DNA from: Shouchella tritolerans
GTDB lineage: Bacteria > Bacillota > Bacilli > Bacillales > Bacillaceae_D
Reading direction: 5' to 3'
DNA length: 64,000 nucleotides
Assembly (NCBI RefSeq): GCF_025770735.1
Contig: NZ_JAODPB010000002.1
Span: 620,001-684,000, forward strand
Under the pieces are notes generated by a model. It saw only the letters and a program-made list of their open reading frames with translations. It made no database searches and was not told the origin of the DNA. The translations under genes were made by a program, and so were the position numbers. Position 1 is the first letter of the stretch; every line of letters starts with the position of its first letter. This document shows, piece after piece, positions 42,767-51,598 of this stretch.

Positions 42767-43582
42767 TTAAGGCTGTAAATATACTTGAATTTCATGAGAC
42801 TGGCTATCGAAATTATCGTAAAGTTCAGTTACAAGAATAACTGTAGTATCTCTCACATTATTTCGGTTAAGGTAATCCTGCATTTTTTTTATTCTTTCCA
42901 TCTTATTATGTTCATTGTAAGTAAGACAAACATATTTCCCTTCTGGAATATGGCTTAAGACGTATTCATTTTCGGGTATAAAGTGTTTTAGCTCATCTCC
43001 ACCCGTTACCCTCATATATGCAGATATAAAAGATTCTTTGCCAAGATTAAGGAAAAGCGGAATATCAATGAAAAAACCACTTTCAAAGTCAAATTCCAAA
43101 TTAGATTGAAGCATGTCCATCTCAATCTTTCTGCTATTCAACTCAAAATTAAATACTTCGCCTTGATCTTTTAATTTAATTATACGTCTTTTATTAATCC
43201 ATCTTTGATAGGGTTCTTGCTGCTGTACAGCTTCTAACCCATACTCAATGAGTTTTGTTACTTTCGTAAATCTTTTATTAACACTGGATAGTGTCTCTAT
43301 TTGTTTTTCTAACATATCTCGATAAGCTCTAATCTTTATTGAGATTTCTTGCATATCGCCGGAACTAAGGGTATCTCTGACTTCTTTCAAAGGAATACCG
43401 AACATTTTGGCATATTTAATGATGTCAAGATAGATGAACTGGTCAAGAGTGTAGTAGCGATACCCACTCTCCTCGTTAACATAAGAGGGTTTTAATAATC
43501 CTATTTTGTCATAATGTCTTAATGCCTGAATTGAGACATTATTTATTTTTGCAGTTTCTCCAATGGAAAAAATGTTTTTCAT
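42767..43582 (-). CDS. MerR-family multidrug-type regulator
   Basis: Protein of 271 residues: N-terminal winged helix (about 4-75, SIGETAKINNVSIQALRHYDKIGLL), dimerisation coiled coil (about 78-118), and a C-terminal GyrI-like ligand domain (about 125-271), the BmrR/BltR layout. Like those it may sense amphipathic compounds and activate the divergent gene. Adjacent to it is the lipase-like gene, with a MerR-type promoter between them (43593-43623). Confidence 0.9.
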   Translation of the reverse strand: MKNIFSIGETAKINNVSIQALRHYDKIGLLKPSYVNEESGYRYYTLDQFIYLDIIKYAKMFGIPLKEVRDTLSSGDMQEISIKIRAYRDMLEKQIETLSSVNKRFTKVTKLIEYGLEAVQQQEPYQRWINKRRIIKLKDQGEVFNFELNSRKIEMDMLQSNLEFDFESGFFIDIPLFLNLGKESFISAYMRVTGGDELKHFIPENEYVLSHIPEGKYVCLTYNEHNKMERIKKMQDYLNRNNVRDTTVILVTELYDNFDSQSHEIQVYLQP

Positions 43583-43592
43583 AAAAATCCCC

Positions 43593-43623
43593 TTTACTCT
43601 ATACCTGGTATAGACTATATAGT
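43593..43623 (+). promoter_or_regulatory. MerR-type promoter with 19-bp spacer
   Basis: -35 TTTACT at 43593, 19-bp spacer, -10 TATAGT at 43618. Within the spacer sits CTATACC-T-GGTATAG, a 7-1-7 palindrome. Over-long spacers with a central operator are the hallmark of MerR-activated promoters. It points to the lipase-like gene. Confidence 0.75.
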
Positions 43624-43681
43624 TTAATTATAAACGATAAAGAGGCATATTCAATGCCTTTATAAAAGGAGATCAGCAACC

Positions 43682-44953
43682 ATGAAAAAAGTATTACTTG
43701 CTACATTGATCGCATCCGCACTGCTTGTTGGATTAAGCCTTCTTGCTAGTACTCAGGGAATAAACACTGTGACAGAGCCAACAGCAACACCGCAAAACCA
43801 ATCTATCTCAAAAGAAGAAGAAAGAGGTGCATTGGTAAGCTACGAAAAAGTAAATGATTTAACTACAGAAGAAATCAATGAGTTGAATCCTGAAAAGAAT
43901 ATCGGGCAGCTTTTGGATTATGATGTATCTTTATATTCTATTACTTACGAGTCCGTCCAAAATGGAAAACCGGTTGTATTATCAGGTCTTGTAACGATTC
44001 CTAAAGGTAAAGAAAAACCATCTCTCTTGCAATACCATCATGGTACAATGCTACCGATTCCAATGCCCGGTGGCGAAGGTTCAAACGATGTACCTTCCTT
44101 ATTCAACGGACAGGCGGCTCAGCCTGACGCTGATTTTGGGGAGACAAGAATGATGATTCTGACTTTCGCATCAGAAGGATATGTTGTGAGTGCCCCAGAC
44201 TATGCCGGTTATAATGTTTCCAAGGATTTAGATCACCCATATAATATTCCGAATGAATTGGCAAACTATTCAGTAGATATGATTAGAGCAACTAAAGAAC
44301 TAACAACAGTATTAGAAGTGAAGACGGACAGCAAATTATTTTTAACGGGGTGGTCTGAAGGAGGAGGAGCTGCTTTAGCAACTCATAAGGACATTGAGCA
44401 AAAATATCCTAAAGAATTTAACCTTATTGCTACCTCTGCATTAGCTGGACCATATGACATGCCATCTATGCTCGAAAGCAATACTTTTGAGCTTGAAGAC
44501 GACGATTTGGGTGAAAATGCTGGTATTTATAGTTGGACATTATATAGTTTGCTAAAATTCAGTAACATCAATGTACCTTTAGATAAGATATATAAATATG
44601 AAGTCCAGAATTCTTTAGATGCGCTTAATCCACCTTCCAGTAAAGTAAGCGAGTTTATAAACTTACCGTTTCTACAAGAAAGCATCATGAGTGGTGATAA
44701 CGAGAAATTGCTTAATGCCATTGAACAACTAAGCCTTATTGACGGTTGGATTCCTAAAGCAAAAATCATGCTCCATTCAGGTAAGAACGATGATATTGTC
44801 CCCCATTATAATACGTTGAACGCCTATAACAAGTTTAAAAAGGAAGGAGCAGATGTAACCCTGTATGAATATAACGGTGACCACTATACTCCTGACTTAG
44901 ACTATCTGACAACTACGATTAAAGATTTTGGAAAACTGTCTCGAAAAAAGTAA
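43682..44953 (+). CDS. Secreted alpha/beta-hydrolase, lipase-like
   Basis: Exported hydrolase of 423 residues with a signal peptide (residues 1-23, possible lipobox-free cleavage near LLAS). The nucleophile elbow is GWSEGGG (Ser about 225), the acid is in GKNDDIVPHY (about 370) and the His in NGDHYTPDL (about 400). It resembles the secretory lipase/feruloyl-esterase-like group. The acyl substrate is unknown. GGAGATCAG precedes the ATG. The divergent MerR regulator and its spacer operator suggest induction by an amphipathic compound. Confidence 0.85.
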   Translation: MKKVLLATLIASALLVGLSLLASTQGINTVTEPTATPQNQSISKEEERGALVSYEKVNDLTTEEINELNPEKNIGQLLDYDVSLYSITYESVQNGKPVVLSGLVTIPKGKEKPSLLQYHHGTMLPIPMPGGEGSNDVPSLFNGQAAQPDADFGETRMMILTFASEGYVVSAPDYAGYNVSKDLDHPYNIPNELANYSVDMIRATKELTTVLEVKTDSKLFLTGWSEGGGAALATHKDIEQKYPKEFNLIATSALAGPYDMPSMLESNTFELEDDDLGENAGIYSWTLYSLLKFSNINVPLDKIYKYEVQNSLDALNPPSSKVSEFINLPFLQESIMSGDNEKLLNAIEQLSLIDGWIPKAKIMLHSGKNDDIVPHYNTLNAYNKFKKEGADVTLYEYNGDHYTPDLDYLTTTIKDFGKLSRKK

Positions 44954-45053
44954 TAATCTTTAGCTTTTACCATATAAAGACCTAATTATTCAAAGCATTA
45001 GACCTTTTAGTTTTTCTTAAACCTTTTGTTTGACCAATCTAAGGAGGCACTTT

Positions 45054-45611
45054 ATGAGTATGAGGACAGAGACAATAACAAAACACTTTAAAGAGTTTTA
45101 TAAAATTGAAAATTTATACAAAACATCCTTTCCAGAAAATGAACGAATCCCGCTATGGTTTTTATTATGGAGATCCCGAAAAAAATTCGTTGATTATATT
45201 GCCTTCTACGATGATGATGTGTTTATTGGATTCGCCTATCTCATATCAGATAAAAACCTGACCTTTGTGCTATATTTGGCCATTTCGTCAGAATTCCGAT
45301 CAAAAGGTTACGGAACGTTCATACTATCTGAGATCAAACAAAAATATGCAGACAATCGTATCATATTAAATATTGAAGCAATTGATGAAGTAGCGGACAA
45401 TAATGAACAACGACTTAAGCGCAAGCATTTTTATCTGAAAAATGGATTTCAAAATGCAAGTTTCAAAATTATAGAATACGGGCAGATATACGAAGTATTG
45501 ATTCTTGGAAGCAATGTTACTATTGAAGAATATATATTTTTATTAAAGCAATTTACTGGGGTTCTTTTCAGTTTGCTTTACAGGCCTAAATTTATAACTG
45601 GCAGTTGTTAG
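45054..45611 (+). CDS. GNAT-family N-acetyltransferase
   Basis: Acetyl-CoA-dependent transferase of 185 residues. Motif A for acetyl-CoA is ISSEFRSKGYGTFILSEIKQ (about residues 80-100); NNEQRLKRKHFYLKNGFQN is the motif B region. The substrate is unknown. ATG at 45054 follows AAGGAGGC; the frame to 45030 is not supported. It converges with ydeI on a shared terminator. Confidence 0.85.
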   Translation: MSMRTETITKHFKEFYKIENLYKTSFPENERIPLWFLLWRSRKKFVDYIAFYDDDVFIGFAYLISDKNLTFVLYLAISSEFRSKGYGTFILSEIKQKYADNRIILNIEAIDEVADNNEQRLKRKHFYLKNGFQNASFKIIEYGQIYEVLILGSNVTIEEYIFLLKQFTGVLFSLLYRPKFITGSC

Positions 45612-45660
45612 ATATACATTCATGGAATAAACCAGTAGCTAAACGCCCAGCGGCGGTTCT

Positions 45661-45719
45661 AAAAGTTATCAGAAGCAGAATGGCTAATTAACCTATTTCA
45701 CCTGCTTCTGGTAACTTTT
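45661..45719. terminator. Bidirectional terminator between GNAT gene and ydeI
   Basis: AAAAGTTA-T-CAGAAGCAG...CTGCTTCTG-G-TAACTTTT, long stem with one mismatch, T-runs on either side, flanked by converging genes. Confidence 0.75.
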
Positions 45720-45720
45720 A

Positions 45721-46317
45721 CTAATCCTTCAATCCTAATCCATCTAGAATTTTCTGGACGTACTTTTCAACCCTTGCTTCTCGTGTTTTTGGTTGTTTGG
45801 CTCCTGAAAAATAAAGAATGTATGCTCGTTGCCTTCCTGGCGTCAATGCGTCGAAAGCTGTTTTCAAAGCGGGGATTTCTGCGAATTTACTTTGAAGCTC
45901 TTCTGGAATGATCAAGTTGGTATTGTCTTTATCGTTTTTTACTTTTAATCCGGCTTTTTCTACTTCAATTGCTTCATATATATAGTCTTTTAAAATCGGC
46001 TCCCTTTCAATAATTTCCTGAACATTTGTAAAGCGAATTTGGCGGGCTGCCTGAACGTTCTCTGTTTGTTGGATGAGCATCCCATGGGCATCCTTTAACA
46101 AGGCACCTTTATGAAAGAGAACCGCACAGTAGTCTTTAAATCCATGTATTAATACGATGTTTTTATTTTCAAATGTATAGCAAGGGTGCATCCACTTAAA
46201 TTCTTCAGTCAGGTCACAGTCAAGAATAATATCTCTTAACTTCTTATATTCTTCCTTCCACTTTTTAGCGTTCGTTAAAAATTCATCAACCTTGGGATTC
46301 ATGCTGTTATTTGTCAT
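45721..46317 (-). CDS. ydeI: YdeI-like DUF1801/OmdA protein
   Basis: Protein of 198 residues close to B. subtilis YdeI in length. N-terminal DUF1801 region (about 20-110, WMHPCYTFENKNIVLIHGFK) and C-terminal OmdA (bacteriocin-protection) domain (about 130-195, ALTPGRQRAYILYFSGAKQP). Cytosolic; function unsettled. ATG at 46317 (MTNNSMNPKV) follows GAAGGAG by about 12 bp; the frame to 46359 is rejected. It lies 128 bp after the alpha-CTD-like gene in the same direction. Confidence 0.88.
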   Translation of the reverse strand: MTNNSMNPKVDEFLTNAKKWKEEYKKLRDIILDCDLTEEFKWMHPCYTFENKNIVLIHGFKDYCAVLFHKGALLKDAHGMLIQQTENVQAARQIRFTNVQEIIEREPILKDYIYEAIEVEKAGLKVKNDKDNTNLIIPEELQSKFAEIPALKTAFDALTPGRQRAYILYFSGAKQPKTREARVEKYVQKILDGLGLKD

Positions 46318-46445
46318 TGAGGGATACAACTCCTTCTCTATCTGTTTTGGCGACATCATTAGTATGTAAGAAGCTATGGAAACCTTCTCACGCCACTTTT
46401 TTGAAGTTCAACATACACTTGCAGGTTCAGAAATTTAAATACAAT

Positions 46446-46736
46446 TTAACGTTTAAATGAGAGTTGTTTTTCTTCCAATGAAGCGCTAAGAGTTGGCAAG
46501 GAAGCTGGTCCTATTCCATGAATCTTTAAAATTTCCTTTTCACTAAAGTTTGATAGCTGTTCTAATGTCGTTATTCCCTCATGTATCAATGCATTTCTAG
46601 CGGGAGATGAAAGCTTTGAAAGGAACCCACTACTTGGTTTACTTTCTCGTTGGCATGTTGGACAGCTTGGACGATCTGTACTTTTATAATAGTTATGCCC
46701 TTTATTGCACGTTTTTCGTTCTTTTGAAGTAGTCAT
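46446..46736 (-). CDS. Small zinc-ribbon / RNA polymerase alpha-CTD-like protein
   Basis: Protein of 96 residues: a Cys-rich N-terminus (CNKGHNYY...CPTCQ, possible C-H-C-C zinc site, about 10-29) and a C-terminal helix-hairpin-helix like the alpha subunit C-terminal domain (about 42-92, GITTLEQLSNFSEKEILKIH then GIGPASLPTL). May bind DNA or RNA polymerase; role unknown. GGGAGGAAGAG precedes the ATG. It is upstream of ydeI and may be cotranscribed. Confidence 0.78.
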   Translation of the reverse strand: MTTSKERKTCNKGHNYYKSTDRPSCPTCQRESKPSSGFLSKLSSPARNALIHEGITTLEQLSNFSEKEILKIHGIGPASLPTLSASLEEKQLSFKR

Positions 46737-46952
46737 CTCTTCCTCCCTTTTCTAAGCATCATTGCTTTTTAAACTTTACTACTCTAATCTTATAATTTTT
46801 TTCAAGTCATGCATACTACCAATAACAATCTCAGTTGATTTTGGTTTTGTTGTCTTCTGTGTGCCTTTTATCTAGTCTTGGCGAGCGGGGTGAAACTTTT
46901 TTAACATCAATTCGTAAAACAGTATATAGATGAAAAAAAGGAGTGATGGGCC

Positions 46953-47639
46953 TTGCCTTTTATTGCTGAGCAATTATTCCTATTAGCGATTAATCCGCAA
47001 ACAGCGAAGCCTTATTACCGAGCAACAACGGCTCTACCTTATGCGCTTAATGGCGCGCTACTGGCTGAATTGATGATCAATGGCAATATTGAATTGCAAC
47101 GTAAGAAAGCAGTCATTGTTAATGAAGATACGAATGATCCATTGCTTAGGCAAACACTTGCACGCATGAAAGAGAAAAAGCCCCGCGCTCTCAATTATTG
47201 GGTGCAAGGCCTCTCTTCTTCCCGCACTCATCAAGACGTGGCAACATTGCTTGAGGAAAAGGACCAGCTAACGGTTCGTAAAACACGTATTCTTGGCCTC
47301 TTTCCAAGTTATGAATACCATTTAGAACGAAACGACTTACACGTCCACGCCTATCGTTTATTTCGGGCGGTGCTAGATAAAATCGGGAGCCAAGAGCCCC
47401 TCGACCGAGAAGAAGAACGATACGCAGTGTTGCTTGCATTTTTGCATACGAGCAAGCTTTTGCCTCTTATCTTTAAAAAACGAGCTGAAGCACGGGAGGC
47501 AGCCGCGCAGTTGAAGCGGATCAGCAAAGACTTGCCTGTCTCTACTGAAGTCAAAAAGACGATTGATGCCATGGAGGCGGCAATGATTGTAGCGACGACT
47601 ACGGTAGTGGTCACATCAAGTTCCTCTAGCTCTTCGTAA
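46953..47639 (+). CDS. GPP34/GOLPH3-family protein with poly-Ser tail
   Basis: Protein of 228 residues of the GPP34 (Golgi phosphoprotein 3/Vps74-like) family, helical and membrane-peripheral; bacterial members have no settled role. Opening FIAEQLFLLAINPQTAK, with LPYALNGALLAELMINGNIE and a C-terminal hydrophobic stretch AAMIVATTTVVVT followed by seven serines. TTG at 46953 follows AAAAAGGAGTGATGGG. A strong hairpin follows. Confidence 0.85.
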   Translation: MPFIAEQLFLLAINPQTAKPYYRATTALPYALNGALLAELMINGNIELQRKKAVIVNEDTNDPLLRQTLARMKEKKPRALNYWVQGLSSSRTHQDVATLLEEKDQLTVRKTRILGLFPSYEYHLERNDLHVHAYRLFRAVLDKIGSQEPLDREEERYAVLLAFLHTSKLLPLIFKKRAEAREAAAQLKRISKDLPVSTEVKKTIDAMEAAMIVATTTVVVTSSSSSSS

Positions 47640-47674
47640 AGAAGAAGCTGTCGCCTGAAATCTGTAAAACAATT

Positions 47675-47711
47675 AGACTGTAGAAAACGTAGGTACGTTT
47701 TTCTACAGTCT
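47675..47711. terminator. Strong hairpin after the GPP34 gene
   Basis: AGACTGTAGAAAACGT, 4-base loop, and a matching arm with one bulged T. There is no long T-run after it, though a second weak GCGC stem and T-run follow at 47717-47740. Probably terminates the GPP34 gene and insulates yitT. Confidence 0.65.
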
Positions 47712-47739
47712 GAGGCGCGCTGTTATACGGGCGCTTTTT

Positions 47740-48594
47740 TTAATGGTCTTCCTTTCCTTTGAATGCAGCTCCTCTTGATTCATGAGCGTCGATAATAGTG
47801 AAAAAGGCATTTCGGTCATGTTCATAGATCGTATTTTTTAGCTGCATGATCTCCAGTCTTCCTACCACCACATATAAGATGTCTTTTTCTTTTCCTTGGT
47901 AGCCCCCCTGCCCTTTTAGCCGTGTTACGCCTTTGCCCAGCTTCGCCGTAATTGCTTCAGTAAGCTGTTCATAGTGGTCCGAGACAATCATAACCGCTTT
48001 CGTTTGATCGGGACCTTCTACAACTGCGTCGATCGTTTTGGCGGCTACGTAGTAGGTAAGAATAGAGTACATGGCATTTTCGAAGCCATACACGAAGGCT
48101 GCCCATGCGAAAACGACTACGTTAAAAACGAGTACGCATTCACCGACTGTAAAGGGAATTTTACGAGTCAACAATAATCCTAACACTTCTGTGCCGTCCA
48201 GTGCGCCGCCGCTTCGAATGACCAACCCGACGCCGAGTCCTAATAGCAGTCCCCCAAATATGGTTGCCAGCAATGGCGTAGTTGTAAGAGGTTCTAAATG
48301 CCAATGATGCAAAAGTGCTTCCGATACAGCAAGGATAATGTTTCCGGTTAAAGAATAGATTAAAAAACGCTTGCCGAGGTAGAGGAATCCAAAATACAAA
48401 AACGGGACGTTTAAAAAAAGGACGAGAATGCCGAAATTAAAAGACGTAATCGCATTTAAAATCAACGAAATGCCGATAATGCCCCCATCGATAATACTGT
48501 TTGGTAGTAGGAACCATTCAATTGCTATAGCAGCTAAAATGGCCCCTGCAATAACAGTGAATATACGAAAGCTGAGTTGCTGTGAAGCTGGCAT
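47740..48594 (-). CDS. YitT-family membrane protein
   Basis: Membrane protein of 284 residues with five or six N-terminal helices (DUF161, about 10-180) and a cytosolic DUF2179 domain (about 220-275, KAVMIVSDHYEQLTEAITAK). The function of the family is unknown. ATG at 48594 lies 6 bp after GGAGGG; the frame to 48720 is not supported. It is divergent from the stator genes. Confidence 0.9.
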   Translation of the reverse strand: MPASQQLSFRIFTVIAGAILAAIAIEWFLLPNSIIDGGIIGISLILNAITSFNFGILVLFLNVPFLYFGFLYLGKRFLIYSLTGNIILAVSEALLHHWHLEPLTTTPLLATIFGGLLLGLGVGLVIRSGGALDGTEVLGLLLTRKIPFTVGECVLVFNVVVFAWAAFVYGFENAMYSILTYYVAAKTIDAVVEGPDQTKAVMIVSDHYEQLTEAITAKLGKGVTRLKGQGGYQGKEKDILYVVVGRLEIMQLKNTIYEHDRNAFFTIIDAHESRGAAFKGKEDH

Positions 48595-48776
48595 AGGCAG
48601 TCCCTCCATTCTAATTACTATGGACAAAAATGAATTTTTTATGCAAAAGGACCCAATTGTAAAATGAGACTTTCGGCTTAAAAGAGTGACAGATTGACGA
48701 AATTGCGAAGAGTGCTTCAAGCATTGGCTTCTTTGTCCGAATTAAGTAGTAAGGACAGATTTAAAAGGAGACTCAC

Positions 48777-49583
48777 ATGGACAAGACATCATTTATCGGC
48801 ATTCTTTTAGGAATAAGTACAGTCATATTTGGGGTCATTTTAAAAGGCTCTAGCTTAGACGTGCTTCTGAATCCCGCCGCTATTGTCATCATCATAATTG
48901 GTACGATTGCAGCTGTTTTAATCGCCTTTCCCTTTTCGGACATTAAACGAGTTCCAAAATTGTTTGGCGTATTGCTGTCTGAACGGAAAGAAACATCTCA
49001 ACAGGAAATTGTAGAAAAGTTTGTAGAGTATGCGACGATTTCACGTCGTGACGGGATGCTTGCCCTTGAAAGCAAGATTGAAGATATAGACGATCCGTTT
49101 TTTCAGCAAGCTACACGGATGATGATTGATGGCCAGGACCCTGATTTTATTCGCCATACATTGCATGAGCGGATTGATGCGATGCAAGAACGCCATGCGA
49201 CAGGAGCGGCGATTTTTAGCCAAGCCGGCACCTATTCACCAAGCCTTGGTGTGCTCGGGGCGGTGCTGGGGCTCATTTCTGCACTTGGCAATTTGGATGA
49301 CATTAACAAGTTGGGCGAGTCGATTGCGGCTGCTTTTGTCGCAACCCTGCTTGGGATTTTTTTCGGCTATGTGCTTTGGCACCCATTTGCCAATAAACTA
49401 CGGCGTAAATCAAAAATTGAAGTATTGAATCAACACATGATTATCGAAGGAACGATCGCGATTATCAATGGCAGCTCGCCTCGTGCGGTTGAAGAATACT
49501 TATCGGTTTATATGGAGGAAAAGAAGCAAAAAGCATACAAAGAAGGAGCAGAACAAAGACATGTCACACAAGCGGAGGCCTAG
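48777..49583 (+). CDS. motA: Flagellar motor stator protein, MotA/MotP type
   Basis: Stator A subunit of 268 residues with four transmembrane helices (about 5-25, 32-52, 150-170, 182-202) and a cytosolic torque loop between TM2 and TM3 (charged, about 55-145). The ExbB/MotA motif SPSLGVLGAVLGLISAL lies at TM3. ATG follows AAAAGGAGACTC. It overlaps motB by 23 bp. With MotB it forms the ion channel that drives flagellar rotation. Confidence 0.92.
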   Translation: MDKTSFIGILLGISTVIFGVILKGSSLDVLLNPAAIVIIIIGTIAAVLIAFPFSDIKRVPKLFGVLLSERKETSQQEIVEKFVEYATISRRDGMLALESKIEDIDDPFFQQATRMMIDGQDPDFIRHTLHERIDAMQERHATGAAIFSQAGTYSPSLGVLGAVLGLISALGNLDDINKLGESIAAAFVATLLGIFFGYVLWHPFANKLRRKSKIEVLNQHMIIEGTIAIINGSSPRAVEEYLSVYMEEKKQKAYKEGAEQRHVTQAEA

Positions 49584-50319
49584 GCAGCATGACAGTAATA
49601 CACATGTAGACGAAACATGGCTCCTCCCTTATGCCGATATGCTTACTTTGCTTGTCGCCTTGTTTATTGTCCTGTTTGCGATGGGCCAAATCGATCAAGC
49701 GAAGTATGATCAACTCAAAATTGTTCTTTCAGAAACGCTTGGCGGACAAGGGATTCTTGACAATCAAAATGCCCTCGACGATGTGGATGAACAGGCGAGG
49801 AATACTCTTGAAAGCGATCCTTCTGAATTAAGTGAAGCCTCAAAAATCGAGCGAAGTGAATTGGAACAGCTTCAGGCACGCTTAAATGGGTATATTGAAG
49901 AAAAGCAGTTGGCGGATCGGCTGCAAACAGAACTTGGTGCTTCCGGTTTGTTAATTACGATCAACGACGGCATATTGTTTGCCTCAGGTAGTGCTGAACT
50001 CAAGAGCGATTCGGTCGAACTAATCGAGCAACTATCGGCTATGCTTGCTTCTGACCCACCGCGCTATATTCAAATTTCTGGCCATACCGACGATGTGCCG
50101 ATGGGAAATAATGAATATGATTCGAACTGGGAATTAAGCAGCGCCCGCGCTTACAATGTCATGAAACTGTTTTTCGAATACGATCATTTTGAGCCAGCGC
50201 AACTGTCATTTGCTGGCTACGGTGAGTATCACCCGATTGCTTCAAACGAGACTGCTGAAGGAAGGCAAGCCAACCGACGCGTTGAAGTCCTCGTTCTCCC
50301 GTTGGAACCAATCGAATAA
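49561..50319 (+). CDS. motB: Flagellar motor stator protein, MotB/MotS type
   Basis: Stator B subunit of 252 residues: single TM helix (about 20-42) with the ion-binding Asp26 in WLLPYADMLTLLVALFIVLF, plug/linker (about 45-120) and a C-terminal OmpA-like peptidoglycan-binding domain (about 130-250, ISGHTDDVPM and ARAYNVMKLF). V37, A40, G42, Q43 and Q46 match the positions and residues I recall from the B. clausii stator, which uses Na+ at high pH and H+ at neutral pH. ATG at 49561 (MSHKRRP) follows AAGGAG. Confidence 0.93.
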   Translation: MSHKRRPRQHDSNTHVDETWLLPYADMLTLLVALFIVLFAMGQIDQAKYDQLKIVLSETLGGQGILDNQNALDDVDEQARNTLESDPSELSEASKIERSELEQLQARLNGYIEEKQLADRLQTELGASGLLITINDGILFASGSAELKSDSVELIEQLSAMLASDPPRYIQISGHTDDVPMGNNEYDSNWELSSARAYNVMKLFFEYDHFEPAQLSFAGYGEYHPIASNETAEGRQANRRVEVLVLPLEPIE

Positions 50320-50322
50320 TAA

Positions 50323-50356
50323 AACGGAGTGGGTTCCTGCCCCACTCCGTTTTTTA
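50323..50356 (+). terminator. Terminator after motB
   Basis: AACGGAGTGGG...CCCACTCCGTT followed by six T residues. Confidence 0.88.
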
Positions 50357-50445
50357 GGTGGCATTTGACAGCATGCTTTGTCAAGAACTACAATAATCTC
50401 GTTACTTGTTTTTGGCGATGTTTACATGAAAAGAAGGTGAACCTG

Positions 50446-51573
50446 TTGTCGCGAGACGTTGCTTGGATGATTGGCCGAACGATTGCCATTGTGGTTTTTC
50501 TCATAGGTTCTTTATGGGTGTTCGCAAAGGTCTTCTCGCTTACATACCCTTTTTGGTTTGCGGCTTTGTTTGCCTGGATGCTACAACCAGTCGCCCGTTT
50601 CTTTCAACAAAAGCTCCGCTTTAGCCGTGGTTTTGCCAGTTTGTTTGGTTTGCTGGGTGGAATTCTGGTGATTAGCGCGATTCTAACGGGGTTGGTTTTT
50701 CTTATTTATTTTAGTTTGCGCCAATTTTTCGAGCAAGTGCCAACGTGGATTGAGGAAGGTTCTGAGAAAATGCAAATCTTCTTTAATGAAACGATTTGGC
50801 CGTACTGGCAGCAAGTACTTGGCTTGTTTGATACGATCGATGTAGGCACACACAATGTCCTTTCGGAAGGAATTGACCAGCTGGGAACAGTGCTTGGCAA
50901 TTTTCTTGGTGATATCGGGCAAGGGGTTGTTGACTTTTTAACAACAGCGCTCTTAGGGTTACCGAACTTTTTGGTGGCGTTTCTGTTTATCATTTTGAGC
51001 ATTTATTTTATGGGGAAAAGCTGGAGCTATTACCAAGATGTTTATGATCGCCATGTGCCAAAACGGCTGCGTAAAAAAGGCAGAGAGTTCGTACAAGCGA
51101 TCCGGCGAAGGCTGTTTGGCTTTCTTCGAGCCCAGTTTATCCTCATGTTTGTGACTGCTTGTATTGTCTTTGTTGGCCTTTTGATCATTCGGGTCGACAA
51201 TGCTTGGATGCTTGCCATTGTCGTCGGAATTGCTGAGCTCCTTCCTTATTTAGGGACTGGCACGATCTTGATTCCTTGGTTTATATATTTGTTTATTACA
51301 GGCGATGTTTCCGGCGGTTTCGGAATTGCGATTTTATACATCATTGTGGTCATCATCCGGCAACTTCTTGAACCAAAAGTGCTTTCAAGCCATATGAACT
51401 TAAATCCAATCGCGGTCTTAATTTCTTTGTTTGCTGGCCTCCGCTTGTTCGGTGCATTCGGCCTGTTTTTAGGCCCCGCTATTCTGGTGTTGATCGTGAT
51501 TTTGAATGACATTGGCTTTTTCCGAGCCGTTCTTCAGTTTATCCGCAACGGTTTTACTGAACCCGAGCAATAG
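50446..51573 (+). CDS. ytvI: AI-2E-family permease, sporulation protein YtvI-like
   Basis: Polytopic membrane protein of 375 residues (AI-2E/PerM family, about eight helices) resembling YtvI, a sporulation integral membrane protein. Landmarks: PFWFAALFAWMLQPVARFFQ, VGIAELLPYLGTGTILIPW and LEPKVLSSHMNLNPIAVLIS. TTG at 50446 follows GAAGGTGAA; the frame to 50329 has no start signal. The substrate is unknown. A bidirectional terminator overlaps its end. Confidence 0.88.
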   Translation: MSRDVAWMIGRTIAIVVFLIGSLWVFAKVFSLTYPFWFAALFAWMLQPVARFFQQKLRFSRGFASLFGLLGGILVISAILTGLVFLIYFSLRQFFEQVPTWIEEGSEKMQIFFNETIWPYWQQVLGLFDTIDVGTHNVLSEGIDQLGTVLGNFLGDIGQGVVDFLTTALLGLPNFLVAFLFIILSIYFMGKSWSYYQDVYDRHVPKRLRKKGREFVQAIRRRLFGFLRAQFILMFVTACIVFVGLLIIRVDNAWMLAIVVGIAELLPYLGTGTILIPWFIYLFITGDVSGGFGIAILYIIVVIIRQLLEPKVLSSHMNLNPIAVLISLFAGLRLFGAFGLFLGPAILVLIVILNDIGFFRAVLQFIRNGFTEPEQ

Positions 51574-51598
51574 CCCGCTCTAACTGAGCGGGCTATTG
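51568..51598. terminator. Bidirectional terminator overlapping two stop codons
   Basis: CAATAGCCCGCTC-TAACT-GAGCGGGCTATTG, perfect 13-bp arms. It contains the stop codons of ytvI (+) and of the yteA-like gene (-). Confidence 0.8.

Noticed and set aside
47713-47740. Second terminator after the GPP34 gene
   Set aside because: The stem is only about four G-C pairs; mentioned with the main hairpin rather than listed.
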